Below, piece after piece: positions 1 to 6,231 of a stretch of DNA of 7,632 nucleotides. Under the pieces are notes generated by a model that saw only the letters and a program-made list of their open reading frames with translations, had not been told where the DNA came from and searched no databases. The stretch comes from Clostridia bacterium (GTDB taxonomy: Bacteria > Bacillota > Clostridia > Oscillospirales > CAG-382). Both the position numbers and the translations under genes were made by a program. Within the stretch, counting starts at the first letter, position 1, and each line of letters begins with the position of its first letter. The stretch spans positions 1-7,632 of the forward strand of contig CAAEPN010000192.1 of assembly GCA_900757905.1 (NCBI GenBank). Reading direction: 5' to 3'.

Positions 1-1180
1 AAATACTGGAAAAGGCAAAAAAGGTCACGGCAAACGCAATAAATACGCGGCCATATGCGCCGAACACGTCGGCAAAAGCCGTTCCGGCAAGCGCAAGACC
101 GGCATCCTCCGGCATATTTCCGACCGGCGTCTGCCCTGCTACGCCGGTAACCAGCAACACAAGCGCCGTCAGCGTGCAGATAACGCAGGTATCGAAAAAC
201 ACTTCAAAAATGCCCCAATAGCCTTGCTTATACGGCGTTTTTTCGCTGGAGGAGGCATGGATGACCGTCGAAGAGCCAAGTCCGGCTTCGTTGGAAAAAA
301 TTCCGCGCTGAAATCCCCAGGAAGCCGACCGCATAAGCGCATAACCGGAAAAGCCGTGCGCCGCCTTCGAAAAAGAAAACGCCTCGCGAAAAATGCACAA
401 AAGCGCCGGAAGGATCCGGTCTGCATGAGCAAACAGAATGACAAGCGCACCGGCCGTATAAAACACCGCCATAAACGGCACAAGGCGCTCATTGACCTTG
501 GCAATGCGCTTCATGCCGCCGCACAGCACAAGCGCCACCAAGCCGCCGGCCGCAATTCCGATAAGCGCGGCGCAAAGGCGTTCGTTTAAAGGAAAGCGCT
601 CGCCGAGGGCGCTCCATATGCTTTCTTTCATCGCCACGACCTGACTCATATTTCCCATGCCGAACGAAGCCGCCACCGCCGAAAAGCTGAAAATGAGCGC
701 CAAGCTTCGGCCAAGCTTTCCATGGAACCCGGCAAGGCCTTTTTCCAAATAATACATTGCGCCGCCGCGCACACCGGCTTCTGTCTGTACGCGAAAATGC
801 ACGGCAAGCACACATTCGGCATATTTCAAGATCATACCGATAAAGGCCGCGACCCACATCCAGAATACCGCACCGGCGCCGCCCATGACCATGGCATAGG
901 CAACGCCGGCGATATTGCCCGTGCCGATAGTTGCCGAGAGCGCGGTGCAAAGCGACTGAAAGGGCGTGACTGTACCGCGTGCTGCGAGTTCTCTATCCTT
1001 TTTCGGTGCAAAAATTCCGCCGAGCGTGTGCTTTAGCATCGGAAGAAATGTGCGGAACTGGAAAAAGCGCGTGCGCACGGTGAGATACACTCCGACGCCG
1101 ACCAATAAGAGCAGCGTCGGCCATCCCCACACGGCTTTTTCGGCCAAGGACAGGATTTTTTCAAAAACGGCAAGCTTCAT
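1..1180 (-). CDS. Sodium:alanine/glycine symporter (AGCS family), 5' part only
   Basis: Integral membrane carrier that couples uptake of alanine and/or glycine to sodium. The reading frame is open without a stop from the ATG at 1180 to the left edge, giving 393 residues. AGCS proteins are usually about 450-480 residues, so the C-terminus lies outside the window. Family signatures are clear: TPFQSLCTALSATIGTGNIA (residues 72-91), the GNMSQ stretch (176-180), GGMKRIAKVNERLVPF (221-236) and RGIFSNEAGLGSS (292-304). Several hydrophobic segments are visible, for example 21-34, 102-118, 203-220 and 238-251. The start is supported by GAGG at 1191-1188, seven bases from the ATG. A tandem glycine riboswitch and terminator lie in the leader, so glycine is probably a substrate and expression probably responds to it. 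Family assignment is firm; the preference for glycine over alanine is inferred from the riboswitch. Confidence 0.95.
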   Translation of the reverse strand, partial: MKLAVFEKILSLAEKAVWGWPTLLLLVGVGVYLTVRTRFFQFRTFLPMLKHTLGGIFAPKKDRELAARGTVTPFQSLCTALSATIGTGNIAGVAYAMVMGGAGAVFWMWVAAFIGMILKYAECVLAVHFRVQTEAGVRGGAMYYLEKGLAGFHGKLGRSLALIFSFSAVAASFGMGNMSQVVAMKESIWSALGERFPLNERLCAALIGIAAGGLVALVLCGGMKRIAKVNERLVPFMAVFYTAGALVILFAHADRILPALLCIFREAFSFSKAAHGFSGYALMRSASWGFQRGIFSNEAGLGSSTVIHASSSEKTPYKQGYWGIFEVFFDTCVICTLTALVLLVTGVAGQTPVGNMPEDAGLALAGTAFADVFGAYGRVFIAFAVTFFAFSSI

Positions 1181-1285
1181 ATCAAAACCTCACAAGATTT
1201 TTTACTACCAATATATGAAGCATTTGCCGCGGCAAGACGGAACCATGAAAAATTGAAAACGAATTCGTACAGATCTTGCGGCACG

Positions 1286-1320
1286 AAAAAAGCCGTATCT
1301 GCATTTTTTGCAGATACGGC
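1286..1320 (-). terminator. Intrinsic terminator of the glycine riboswitch
   Basis: Read on the minus strand, a perfect 12-bp stem (1320-1309 with 1303-1292, arm GCCGTATCTGCA) closes a five-base loop and is followed directly by six T at 1291-1286. It lies about 105 bases upstream of the transporter ATG and about 90 bases downstream of the second aptamer, the usual place for a riboswitch transcription terminator. Confidence 0.93.
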
Positions 1321-1333
1321 GTACTTTCGAACT

Positions 1334-1398
1334 GCCGGAGCATACGGAAACCGTATTTCCGGCGGATAAACAAGATACAATCCCCGGCGATTGCCGGG
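1334..1398 (-). promoter_or_regulatory. Riboswitch expression platform with two hairpins
   Basis: Between the second aptamer and the terminator, the minus-strand RNA can form two hairpins. One has a 6-bp stem, 1398-1393 with 1388-1383. The other is two-part: 1363-1358 with 1339-1334, then 1356-1351 with 1347-1342 around an AAA loop. The second hairpin overlaps bases that can pair elsewhere. Its 1343-1336 segment is complementary to the 3' strand of the aptamer-2 P1 region (1419-1412, 8 bp with one G-U). Its ATACGG segment (1356-1351) is complementary to the 5' arm of the terminator (1319-1314, extendable to 7 bp with one G-U). This is a plausible three-way switch. The pairings were found by eye, without energy calculation. 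Confidence 0.6.
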
Positions 1399-1410
1399 AA
1401 CCGCATAAAA

Positions 1411-1580
1411 GACGCTCCGTCCTTTTGCCTGAGAGATTGAGCGAATCATAATCGCTTTGCCCCTTCGGCGCCCGACTAAACGGATCTCTCCGGAGAACCA
1501 ACTTACTTACAGTCCTTGTCTTGCAACGCCTGAGAGTGTTACTCCTTCGGCAGGGACGAACCCATTTTCCTGTAAGAATT
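1411..1580 (-). ncRNA. Tandem glycine riboswitch (two aptamers)
   Basis: Cis-acting RNA that binds glycine in the leader of the AGCS transporter. Both aptamers carry the conserved glycine-riboswitch core on the minus strand. Aptamer 1 (about 1578-1506) has P1 arms CTTACAG and CTGTAAG, the core GCCGAAGGAGTAACACTCTC and the AGGC element. Aptamer 2 (about 1495-1414) has P1 arms CTCCG and CGGAG, the GGAGAG strand, the core GCCGAAGGGGCAA and CTCTCAGGCAAAAGGAC. About ten bases link the aptamers, as in other tandem glycine switches. Aptamer 2 is close to consensus. In aptamer 1 the P2 5' strand reads GAAAA where GAGAG would pair with CTCTC, leaving two A-C mismatches. Glycine riboswitches ahead of AGCS genes are known in Firmicutes, including Streptococcus pyogenes. 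Confidence 0.96.
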
Positions 1581-1600
1581 ATCGGCTTCAACAGTTACAT

Positions 1601-1629
1601 AGTATAGCACTTGACCGTGTTTTTGTCAA
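1601..1629 (-). promoter_or_regulatory. Sigma-A promoter of the riboswitch-transporter transcript
   Basis: On the minus strand the -35 TTGACA (1629-1624) is perfect and is separated by 17 bases from the -10 TATACT (1606-1601). Transcription would start near 1594, about 15 bases before the first aptamer, leaving the whole riboswitch intact. Confidence 0.9.
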
Positions 1630-1634
1630 GCCTT

Positions 1635-1670
1635 TTTTCGACGAATTTCGCATAACTTTTCGACGAATTT
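1635..1670 (-). repeat. 14-bp direct repeat upstream of the transporter promoter
   Basis: TTTTCGACGAATTT occurs exactly twice, at 1635-1648 and 1657-1670, with a 22-bp period (about two helical turns). Each copy contains the 9-bp dyad TTCGACGAA. The nearer copy begins six bases upstream of the -35, so the pair covers about -41 to -76. This is the geometry of an activator site or of two in-phase regulator sites. The regulator is unknown. Confidence 0.6.
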
Positions 1671-1725
1671 TCACGCAGATTACACAAAAGGCGTTTTATG
1701 CAAAACAAATGGCATAGAAACAGCT

Positions 1726-2451
1726 TTACCGTACTTCGTACTCGATATCATTGATAACCAGACAATCTTCGCTCTTCCAATAAAGCTGCATGTTCTGAAA
1801 CTCGCCCCACCGTCCGGTATACACATACTTCGGCTTCTTTTCGATCTTGAAAAAAACGGCGTTGATTGCATGATCTTCATGTACCACCACATAGGTGTTT
1901 CCGCCGAGCGCGCCTTGGTCGTTGCCGATGATCTCTGCATAAGATCCGCCCTCCGGCGAAGCGACCGTTTGTACAACCGTATTTACGCCGATATTTCCGA
2001 AGGTAAGCGCCAAAAAACAAAAGAAAATACTTGGAATCGCCATTACGGCAAAAAGAACCAAACACGTATTTTTTAGCCCTTTCGGCGCTCCATACCGTGC
2101 AGCAAGATAACAGCAGCATCCGGCAGACGCCAGAACACATAAAGCCGGCAAGACCGTTACAAACCAAGCATTGTCTTTCACCATGCCAAAGATTAAAAAT
2201 ACGGCATTTCCGATAGCAAGCGGCGCAAGAAGCGCAAGCAAGACGCCTGTAACCCTGCCGAATGCCGCCTCCTTTGAAACTGAACTCAATGCCACCGTGC
2301 AAACGGACAGAACCAAAAGAACAACCGCAAGAGCCGGAATTTGCACAAATGTTACCGCGTATCCGCAGAAAGAACCCAAAAGTGTCACAGCCGGAAAAAG
2401 CAAATTCAGAACAAATAGCAGATACACCGAAACAGACAATGCTTTTTTCAT
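1726..2451 (-). CDS. Five-TM membrane protein with C-terminal soluble domain, function unknown
   Basis: A 241-residue protein I cannot name with confidence. It has five hydrophobic segments at about 5-29, 35-56, 67-90, 96-118 and 128-151. An 85-90 residue polar C-terminal domain follows, containing SPEGGSYAEIIGNDQGALGG (165-184) and ending with two Trp-containing strands (W215, W225). The pattern SPxG...A...D.GA.GGNT.V.V resembles the C-terminal domain of DUF5412-type membrane proteins of Firmicutes; this is a tentative resemblance from memory. By positive-inside reasoning (MKK N-terminus, odd number of segments) the C-terminal domain would be outside the membrane. The start is one of two adjacent ATGs (2454, 2451). 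The second is chosen because AAAGGTGG (2466-2459) is seven bases from it. An upstream in-frame ATG at 2499 lies within the promoter, so it is unlikely. Residues 105-114 are unusually Cys-rich (LCVLASAGCCCY region). It appears to be transcribed on its own. Confidence 0.8.
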   Translation of the reverse strand: MKKALSVSVYLLFVLNLLFPAVTLLGSFCGYAVTFVQIPALAVVLLVLSVCTVALSSVSKEAAFGRVTGVLLALLAPLAIGNAVFLIFGMVKDNAWFVTVLPALCVLASAGCCCYLAARYGAPKGLKNTCLVLFAVMAIPSIFFCFLALTFGNIGVNTVVQTVASPEGGSYAEIIGNDQGALGGNTYVVVHEDHAINAVFFKIEKKPKYVYTGRWGEFQNMQLYWKSEDCLVINDIEYEVR

Positions 2452-2481
2452 CATTACGCCACCTTTCAGAATTTTGTAATT

Positions 2482-2510
2482 CGTATACTGCAAAAACACG
2501 TTGCTGTCAA
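2482..2510 (-). promoter_or_regulatory. Sigma-A promoter of the membrane-protein gene
   Basis: The minus strand shows TTGACA (2510-2505), a 17-base spacer and TATACG (2487-2482). The start point would be near 2475, giving a leader of about 20 bases that still includes the Shine-Dalgarno site. It sits between the heparinase-family stop codon (2539) and this gene, which argues for an independent transcript. Confidence 0.75.
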
Positions 2511-2538
2511 CAATTAAAGGAATATCCGAGTTTATTTC

Positions 2539-4374
2539 TTATTTCACCGTCACTTCAAAACAGCCGCCTGCCGTTTTTTTCGACAGCACCACCCGGTAGA
2601 TCGCGTCGGAATTCGGGTAACTCCGCTGCCAGAACGGATGCTCGCTGAACGGCAAAACCTCGGTTTCCGCCGTGAAGCCCTCCGGATAGCCGATAAGCGC
2701 CCGAACGCCGTCCGACGTCACGGCAAGCGTTTTGTCGTCCACCGGTTCGGGTCTTGCGCAGAAGATCAGATTGATCTTCAAAACGCGTTCGCCGTCAAGC
2801 GCGATATCGTTTGTGATCTTTACGCCGTCCGCAGTCAAAGCCGTCGTTTTGCGATACGACACAATGCCGCTTTCGGGCGCATACGCCTTTTCAAGCGTCA
2901 TACTGGCCGCTTTGGCCGCCTCGTCAAATGTGAAGTTTTCGGCGCGGTACTGCACACCCGGAAGCTGTTCGGTATCGTCGGTCGAAAGCGTATTGTGATA
3001 GATCGAGCGGTTGGACGGAAGCGTATACCGCTTATCGCTGAAGGTGAGCTTGGTATACTGGTCGTTGCCGATATCGATGAGGATCGGCGCGCCGTCCTTG
3101 AACACGATATTGGTGCCGACGTCATTATGGTTATGGCTTTCAGCATTGTGACCGCCCTTGAATGCGGCATAATAATGCTCATTCCGCAAGAACGCTATTC
3201 CAAGATCGGCCTGCGCCGTCACTTCTTCGTGCACATAGGGCGATTGCGTCTTTTGCGGTGCGGTGCACAGCTCGATAAACAGACGATAGCCAGGATCTGT
3301 GTCCTCCAAGCAGCTCACTGAGGTCATGGTTGGCGCCCAACGGCAAACCGCTTTGCTTCCGGTATATTTTCCGAATGCCGAAACGGCGGCATAGTTCCTT
3401 TGAAAAATCAGACGGCAGTCGGCAAAGTTGGCGAATCGGTTACCCGAAATATGCATTCTCATGATGTATTCGGCCATATTCTTTAGCTGCGGCTCACCGA
3501 AAAAGTTCAACTTTCCGCCGGTCATATCGTATACGACGAGAAGCGACATAAACGTGGAAAGTCCGGCGTCGAACCAATATCCGGGTCCTTCGTCGCAACC
3601 GCCCTCGGGCTTGATGGTATCCATGTACACCGACAGCGATTCGAGAGCCGTGTCGGTAATTCTTTCGCGCTTTTCCATGTCGGGGCAGGTGAGGGCTGCC
3701 GCACACAGGATGTTGGAAATGATCCACGGGCACCAGTTGTTGACATATTTGGTGCGCTTTCCTGCCCACCAATAATAATCGGTATATTTGAGATACGGCT
3801 CAAACAGACGGCGGTTGATCTCGTAAAGGATTCGGTCGTTGATGACAAACGGCACTTCTTTTTCAAATTCGTCCTTCAGCAGAAACCAAACCACAGCCAA
3901 TTCTGCGCCCATGGAAGCGGCAAACAGGTCAAGAAACGACGTTTCCTCCTTATAGTCGCACGGAAGCTGTAAGACCTTCATGCCGTCGGGACGTAAGGCT
4001 GTATTGCCGGAGGTGTGCGCCGGAAGTCCCCAAGCCGGAAGATTTAACGTGTCCCACACCACATCGATGAGCTTTTGCATATATTTACCGCTATGGGTGG
4101 CATATTCGGCAAAGGCAAAAGCCGCCATCATTTTTTTGCGCAGGAAATACGGATTTTCATAGTGGGTACGGTTTCCGTTCTGCTCGAATTCGCGATAGAG
4201 GCTTGCCGTAAGCATGGGAATCTCTTTTTCCAACAAATCATCGGCAGTTTTAACGATTTCCGGGACATTTTCCGGCGCGATGTAAGAATCGATTTTTTTG
4301 TAATCGAACAAAGGCTTATAGTCTTCATACGGCAGAAGAAGTCCTTTGGCGGTGACGCCTTTCAAAAAGTTCAT
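2539..4374 (-). CDS. Heparinase II/III family protein (predicted polysaccharide lyase), cytoplasmic
   Basis: A 611-residue protein with the two-part layout of the heparinase II/III family: a helical (alpha/alpha) toroid over roughly residues 1-350 and a beta-sandwich C-terminal region (pfam07940-like) from about 390 onward. Recognisable elements are NNW at 212-214, CDEGPGYW at 260-267 (Y266 fits the catalytic Tyr position) and GGHNAESHNHNDVG at 407-420, with H409, H414 and H416. The last motif is followed by GAPILIDIG, the classic HxHxD metal/catalytic segment of the family. Family members cleave uronic-acid-containing chains by beta-elimination; the substrate here cannot be read from sequence. 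There is no signal peptide, so it should act inside the cell on imported oligosaccharides. The start at 4374 (rather than an in-frame ATG at 4404) is set by GGAGG at 4385-4381, six bases away. It lies 91 bp downstream of the SanA/YdcF-like gene, in the same direction. Confidence 0.88.
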   Translation of the reverse strand: MNFLKGVTAKGLLLPYEDYKPLFDYKKIDSYIAPENVPEIVKTADDLLEKEIPMLTASLYREFEQNGNRTHYENPYFLRKKMMAAFAFAEYATHSGKYMQKLIDVVWDTLNLPAWGLPAHTSGNTALRPDGMKVLQLPCDYKEETSFLDLFAASMGAELAVVWFLLKDEFEKEVPFVINDRILYEINRRLFEPYLKYTDYYWWAGKRTKYVNNWCPWIISNILCAAALTCPDMEKRERITDTALESLSVYMDTIKPEGGCDEGPGYWFDAGLSTFMSLLVVYDMTGGKLNFFGEPQLKNMAEYIMRMHISGNRFANFADCRLIFQRNYAAVSAFGKYTGSKAVCRWAPTMTSVSCLEDTDPGYRLFIELCTAPQKTQSPYVHEEVTAQADLGIAFLRNEHYYAAFKGGHNAESHNHNDVGTNIVFKDGAPILIDIGNDQYTKLTFSDKRYTLPSNRSIYHNTLSTDDTEQLPGVQYRAENFTFDEAAKAASMTLEKAYAPESGIVSYRKTTALTADGVKITNDIALDGERVLKINLIFCARPEPVDDKTLAVTSDGVRALIGYPEGFTAETEVLPFSEHPFWQRSYPNSDAIYRVVLSKKTAGGCFEVTVK

Positions 4375-4389
4375 GGTATACCTCCGATT

Positions 4390-4404
4390 TTGCCTGAAAG
4401 GCAA
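4390..4404 (-). promoter_or_regulatory. Small hairpin just upstream of the heparinase-family ribosome binding site
   Basis: A perfect 6-bp stem with a three-base loop (TTGCCT and AGGCAA arms) ends five bases before the Shine-Dalgarno GGAGG (4385-4381). No T-run follows, so it is not a terminator. It could be an mRNA processing or stabilising element between two genes of one operon. Confidence 0.4.
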
Positions 4405-4406
4405 TT

Positions 4407-4436
4407 ATTATGCATGCAAAGCGCGTGCATATGCAA
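4407..4436 (-). promoter_or_regulatory. Possible weak promoter ahead of the heparinase-family gene
   Basis: On the minus strand TTGCAT (4436-4431) and CATAAT (4412-4407) are 18 bases apart. The -10 is good but the -35 is poor. It could provide internal transcription of the heparinase-family gene. Without it, the gene would depend on read-through from the genes upstream. Confidence 0.3.
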
Positions 4437-4465
4437 AAGCTTCGCTGGGGCTTTGCTGAGTCCGG

Positions 4466-5080
4466 TTACAGTGAAAGAAACTTGAAAAAGTCCTTGACCC
4501 GTGCGGCAAATTCGCGCATGTCGCGCAAGACCTGTCCGCGATAGGTAAATGGGTCGCTGTTGACGCCCTTTGCGTCAAGTCCTATCTTTTCCGCAACATA
4601 TAGCGCCCGGTACAGGTGATAACGCTGGGTCACCACGACAATGTTTTCATACCCATAAACTTCTTTGGCACGTATCAGACTTTCCGAGGTCGAATAACCC
4701 ATCGGATCTTCAACAATCGCTTCCTCCGGCACACCATGCGCCAAAAGATAGTTCTTCATCGCCGTCACTTCGTCATACGACTCCGACGCACGGTCGCCGC
4801 TGATAAGAACTGTGTCCGATACGCCCTCTTGCCATAAGTCGTAGGCAAAGGATAATCGGTCACGTAACATATCGCTCGGACTTCCGTCCGGCTTTAACCC
4901 TGCGCCAAGCACGAGAATGCAGTCCGCATGACTGCCGCGCATGGCCTTTACCGAATAGATACGCTTGCCGCCGGTATGAATGACATATAAATTGATACAT
5001 GCGCCGATAAGCACAAGAATCAACCCGATAACGACCGCGATCGAAAGAATTTTTAAGACTTTACGCGCTTTTTCGCTCAT
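4466..5080 (-). CDS. SanA/YdcF-family (DUF218) membrane-anchored protein
   Basis: A 204-residue protein of the ElyC/SanA/YdcF (DUF218) superfamily. One N-terminal membrane anchor spans about residues 10-34, preceded by Lys/Arg residues, so the globular domain is probably outside the membrane. Family marks in order: DCILVLGAG (53-61), MLRDRL (71-76), VLISGD (91-96), DEVTAMKNYLL (103-113), GYSTSES (128-134) and VVTQRYHLYRAL (149-160). Relatives are linked to envelope integrity and vancomycin sensitivity (SanA) or peptidoglycan/enterobacterial common antigen metabolism (ElyC), but biochemical activity is largely undefined. Its ATG overlaps the stop of the upstream TIM-barrel gene in an ATGA arrangement. 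The GGGAAAAAGG stretch before the ATG lies within that gene's last codons, so translation is probably coupled. Why an envelope protein sits in a sugar-catabolism cluster is unclear. Confidence 0.9.
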   Translation of the reverse strand: MSEKARKVLKILSIAVVIGLILVLIGACINLYVIHTGGKRIYSVKAMRGSHADCILVLGAGLKPDGSPSDMLRDRLSFAYDLWQEGVSDTVLISGDRASESYDEVTAMKNYLLAHGVPEEAIVEDPMGYSTSESLIRAKEVYGYENIVVVTQRYHLYRALYVAEKIGLDAKGVNSDPFTYRGQVLRDMREFAARVKDFFKFLSL

Positions 5081-5922
5081 GCCTTTTTCCCTTCATAGGG
5101 CATAAGCAAGGCCTCCATATAGGTATAGCATTCCTTAAGCGCCGTGGCAAAATCACGGTCTCCGGCCACACCGCCCTCGGCGGAAAACCGACCGTCAAAG
5201 CCGTTTTCGGCAAGTGCCTTGAGAAAGGCCCGATACGCCGCGTCGTCCCCATCGGTTTCATACGGAATCGAACGGCTCGACGTGGGACTTGCCAAATGCA
5301 CATGACCGACATATTTTGCAAAATCCGGCACGTCCGCAGCCGTTTCACCGCTCATGGTCATGTGGTAAAAATCGCAGAGCACACCGACACGCGGATGATT
5401 TACCGCTTGTGCAATCTCCGCTGCCTCCTTGCAGGTGTTGATGAAATTGGTCTCGGATGCCTGTAATTCTTCAATATTTAAGCGTGCGTCGTACTTTTCG
5501 AGCATGGGAACGACTTCCTCCGAAAGCAAGCCGACAAAGACCTCCTTTGCACGCTCACGGTCATAGCCGTCCGGAATTCTTCTCATATAGCCGCTGCCGA
5601 ACGAGATGCTTTCAAAATGAATCTTGCGCGTTCTTTCAAACGCACGTGCAATGTATTCGCGCGTTTTGCCGATGTCAAAATAGCCGTCAAAGAACGTGCC
5701 GAGATCAATGCCAAAAAAGCCGTTGGCCGCCACCGGCGTTAAGCGGTTTTGCGTCAAAAGGGCAAGATATTCGTCCATTTGTTCTTCGGAAAAGGTCGCA
5801 AGTTGGGAAAAACCGACCTCAACTGCGGAAAATCCGGCGTCTGCCGTTTGCTTCAATTTTTCCGGTGAAAAACCGCCGACGCAGATGACCGGTTTTGTAT
5901 GGGTAAAATGAAGAGGACTCAT
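5077..5922 (-). CDS. Sugar phosphate isomerase/epimerase-like TIM-barrel protein (AP endonuclease 2 fold)
   Basis: A protein of about 281 residues from the xylose-isomerase-like TIM-barrel superfamily, which includes D-tagatose 3-epimerase, L-ribulose-5-phosphate 3-epimerase, IolE and many unassigned sugar isomerases. The expected metal-ligand pattern is present: Glu in LNIEEL (about E151), Asp and His in LCDFYH (D184, H187), His in GHVHLA (about H207/H209) and Glu in FSAEGG (E249). SFGSGYMRRIPDG (107-119) also fits this group. It would be cytoplasmic. Two starts are possible: GTG at 5931, only two bases from AAAGG, and ATG at 5922, eleven bases from it. Neither spacing is ideal; the ATG is preferred. 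It is first in the minus-strand cluster and overlaps the SanA/YdcF-like gene by 4 bp. With the divergent dehydrogenase it probably converts a sugar released from the heparinase-family substrate; the exact reaction is unknown. Confidence 0.88.
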   Translation of the reverse strand: MSPLHFTHTKPVICVGGFSPEKLKQTADAGFSAVEVGFSQLATFSEEQMDEYLALLTQNRLTPVAANGFFGIDLGTFFDGYFDIGKTREYIARAFERTRKIHFESISFGSGYMRRIPDGYDRERAKEVFVGLLSEEVVPMLEKYDARLNIEELQASETNFINTCKEAAEIAQAVNHPRVGVLCDFYHMTMSGETAADVPDFAKYVGHVHLASPTSSRSIPYETDGDDAAYRAFLKALAENGFDGRFSAEGGVAGDRDFATALKECYTYMEALLMPYEGKKA

Positions 5923-6001
5923 GAAAAGCACAACCTTTCTTATGACAATTTAAATAGATTTCAGCTTGAATAAGCGGAATTTTTTGCCTGTTTTCACGCA
6001 T

Positions 6002-6030
6002 AGTATACCATGAAAATTCCGACAAATCAA
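6002..6030 (-). promoter_or_regulatory. Promoter of the epimerase-SanA-heparinase cluster
   Basis: On the minus strand TTGATT (6030-6025), a 17-base spacer and TATACT (6007-6002) preceded by TGG (extended -10). The start point would be near 5995, giving a leader of about 70 bases. The -35 is imperfect (4 of 6), which suits an activated promoter. Confidence 0.75.
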
Positions 6031-6043
6031 GCACAATCCACAT

Positions 6044-6074
6044 TTTTGCACAAAAAACCGGTTTTTGTGCAAAA
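6044..6074. promoter_or_regulatory. 31-bp inverted repeat between divergent promoters (operator candidate)
   Basis: Arms TTTTGCACAAAAA (6044-6056) and TTTTTGTGCAAAA (6062-6074) are perfect 13-bp inverted copies around a 5-bp centre. A further GCACAA at 6031-6036 lies exactly 17 bp before the GCACAA of the left arm (6048-6053), and the inverted TTGTGC begins 17 bp after it (6065). Half-sites therefore recur every 17 bp up to the edge of the minus-strand -35 (6030). No gene ends here, so a terminator role is unlikely. The layout fits a dimeric regulator of one or both divergent units. Confidence 0.6.
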
Positions 6075-6154
6075 GTGTCCGGTAAAAGGGCGGTATTATC
6101 AGAAGCAAACCATGAAAACACGAGAAAAATGTTCTTTTTTTGCAGAATAATATC

Positions 6155-6183
6155 TTGAAATTCTTTCTCTCCTATGCTAAGAT
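6155..6183 (+). promoter_or_regulatory. Promoter of the short-chain dehydrogenase gene
   Basis: TTGAAA (6155-6160), a 17-base spacer and TAAGAT (6178-6183), with TGC just before the -10 (extended -10). Transcription would begin near 6190, about 40 bases before the start codon. Confidence 0.8.
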
Positions 6184-6186
6184 TAA

Positions 6187-6200
6187 GAAAAACGTTTACA
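6187..6200 (+). promoter_or_regulatory. cre-like / LacI-family operator at the dehydrogenase start point
   Basis: The 14 bases match the catabolite-responsive element consensus TGWAARCGYTWNCW at 12 positions, including the whole AARCGYT core; only the first two bases differ. The site covers the predicted start point, a position where a bound CcpA or LacI-type repressor would block transcription. Short sites of this kind also arise by chance. Confidence 0.4.
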
Positions 6201-6231
6201 TTCGTTTATTACGACAAAGTGAGGAATAAAA

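Noticed and set aside
489..950. 153-codon minus-strand open frame and others between 169 and 1036
   Set aside because: They overlap, in other frames, the AGCS transporter frame, which shows unmistakable family motifs throughout.
2638..3321. 227-codon open frame on the plus strand
   Set aside because: It is antisense to the conserved C-terminal half of the heparinase-family gene, has no Shine-Dalgarno site and its product resembles no family; a codon-usage shadow.
5929..5931. GTG start for the TIM-barrel gene, three codons upstream of the chosen ATG
   Set aside because: Only two bases separate it from the AAAGG site, too close for normal initiation, though it cannot be ruled out.
6044..6074. 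Intrinsic terminator in the divergent intergenic region
   Set aside because: Both flanking genes point away from it, so nothing needs terminating, and its position relative to promoters fits an operator better.
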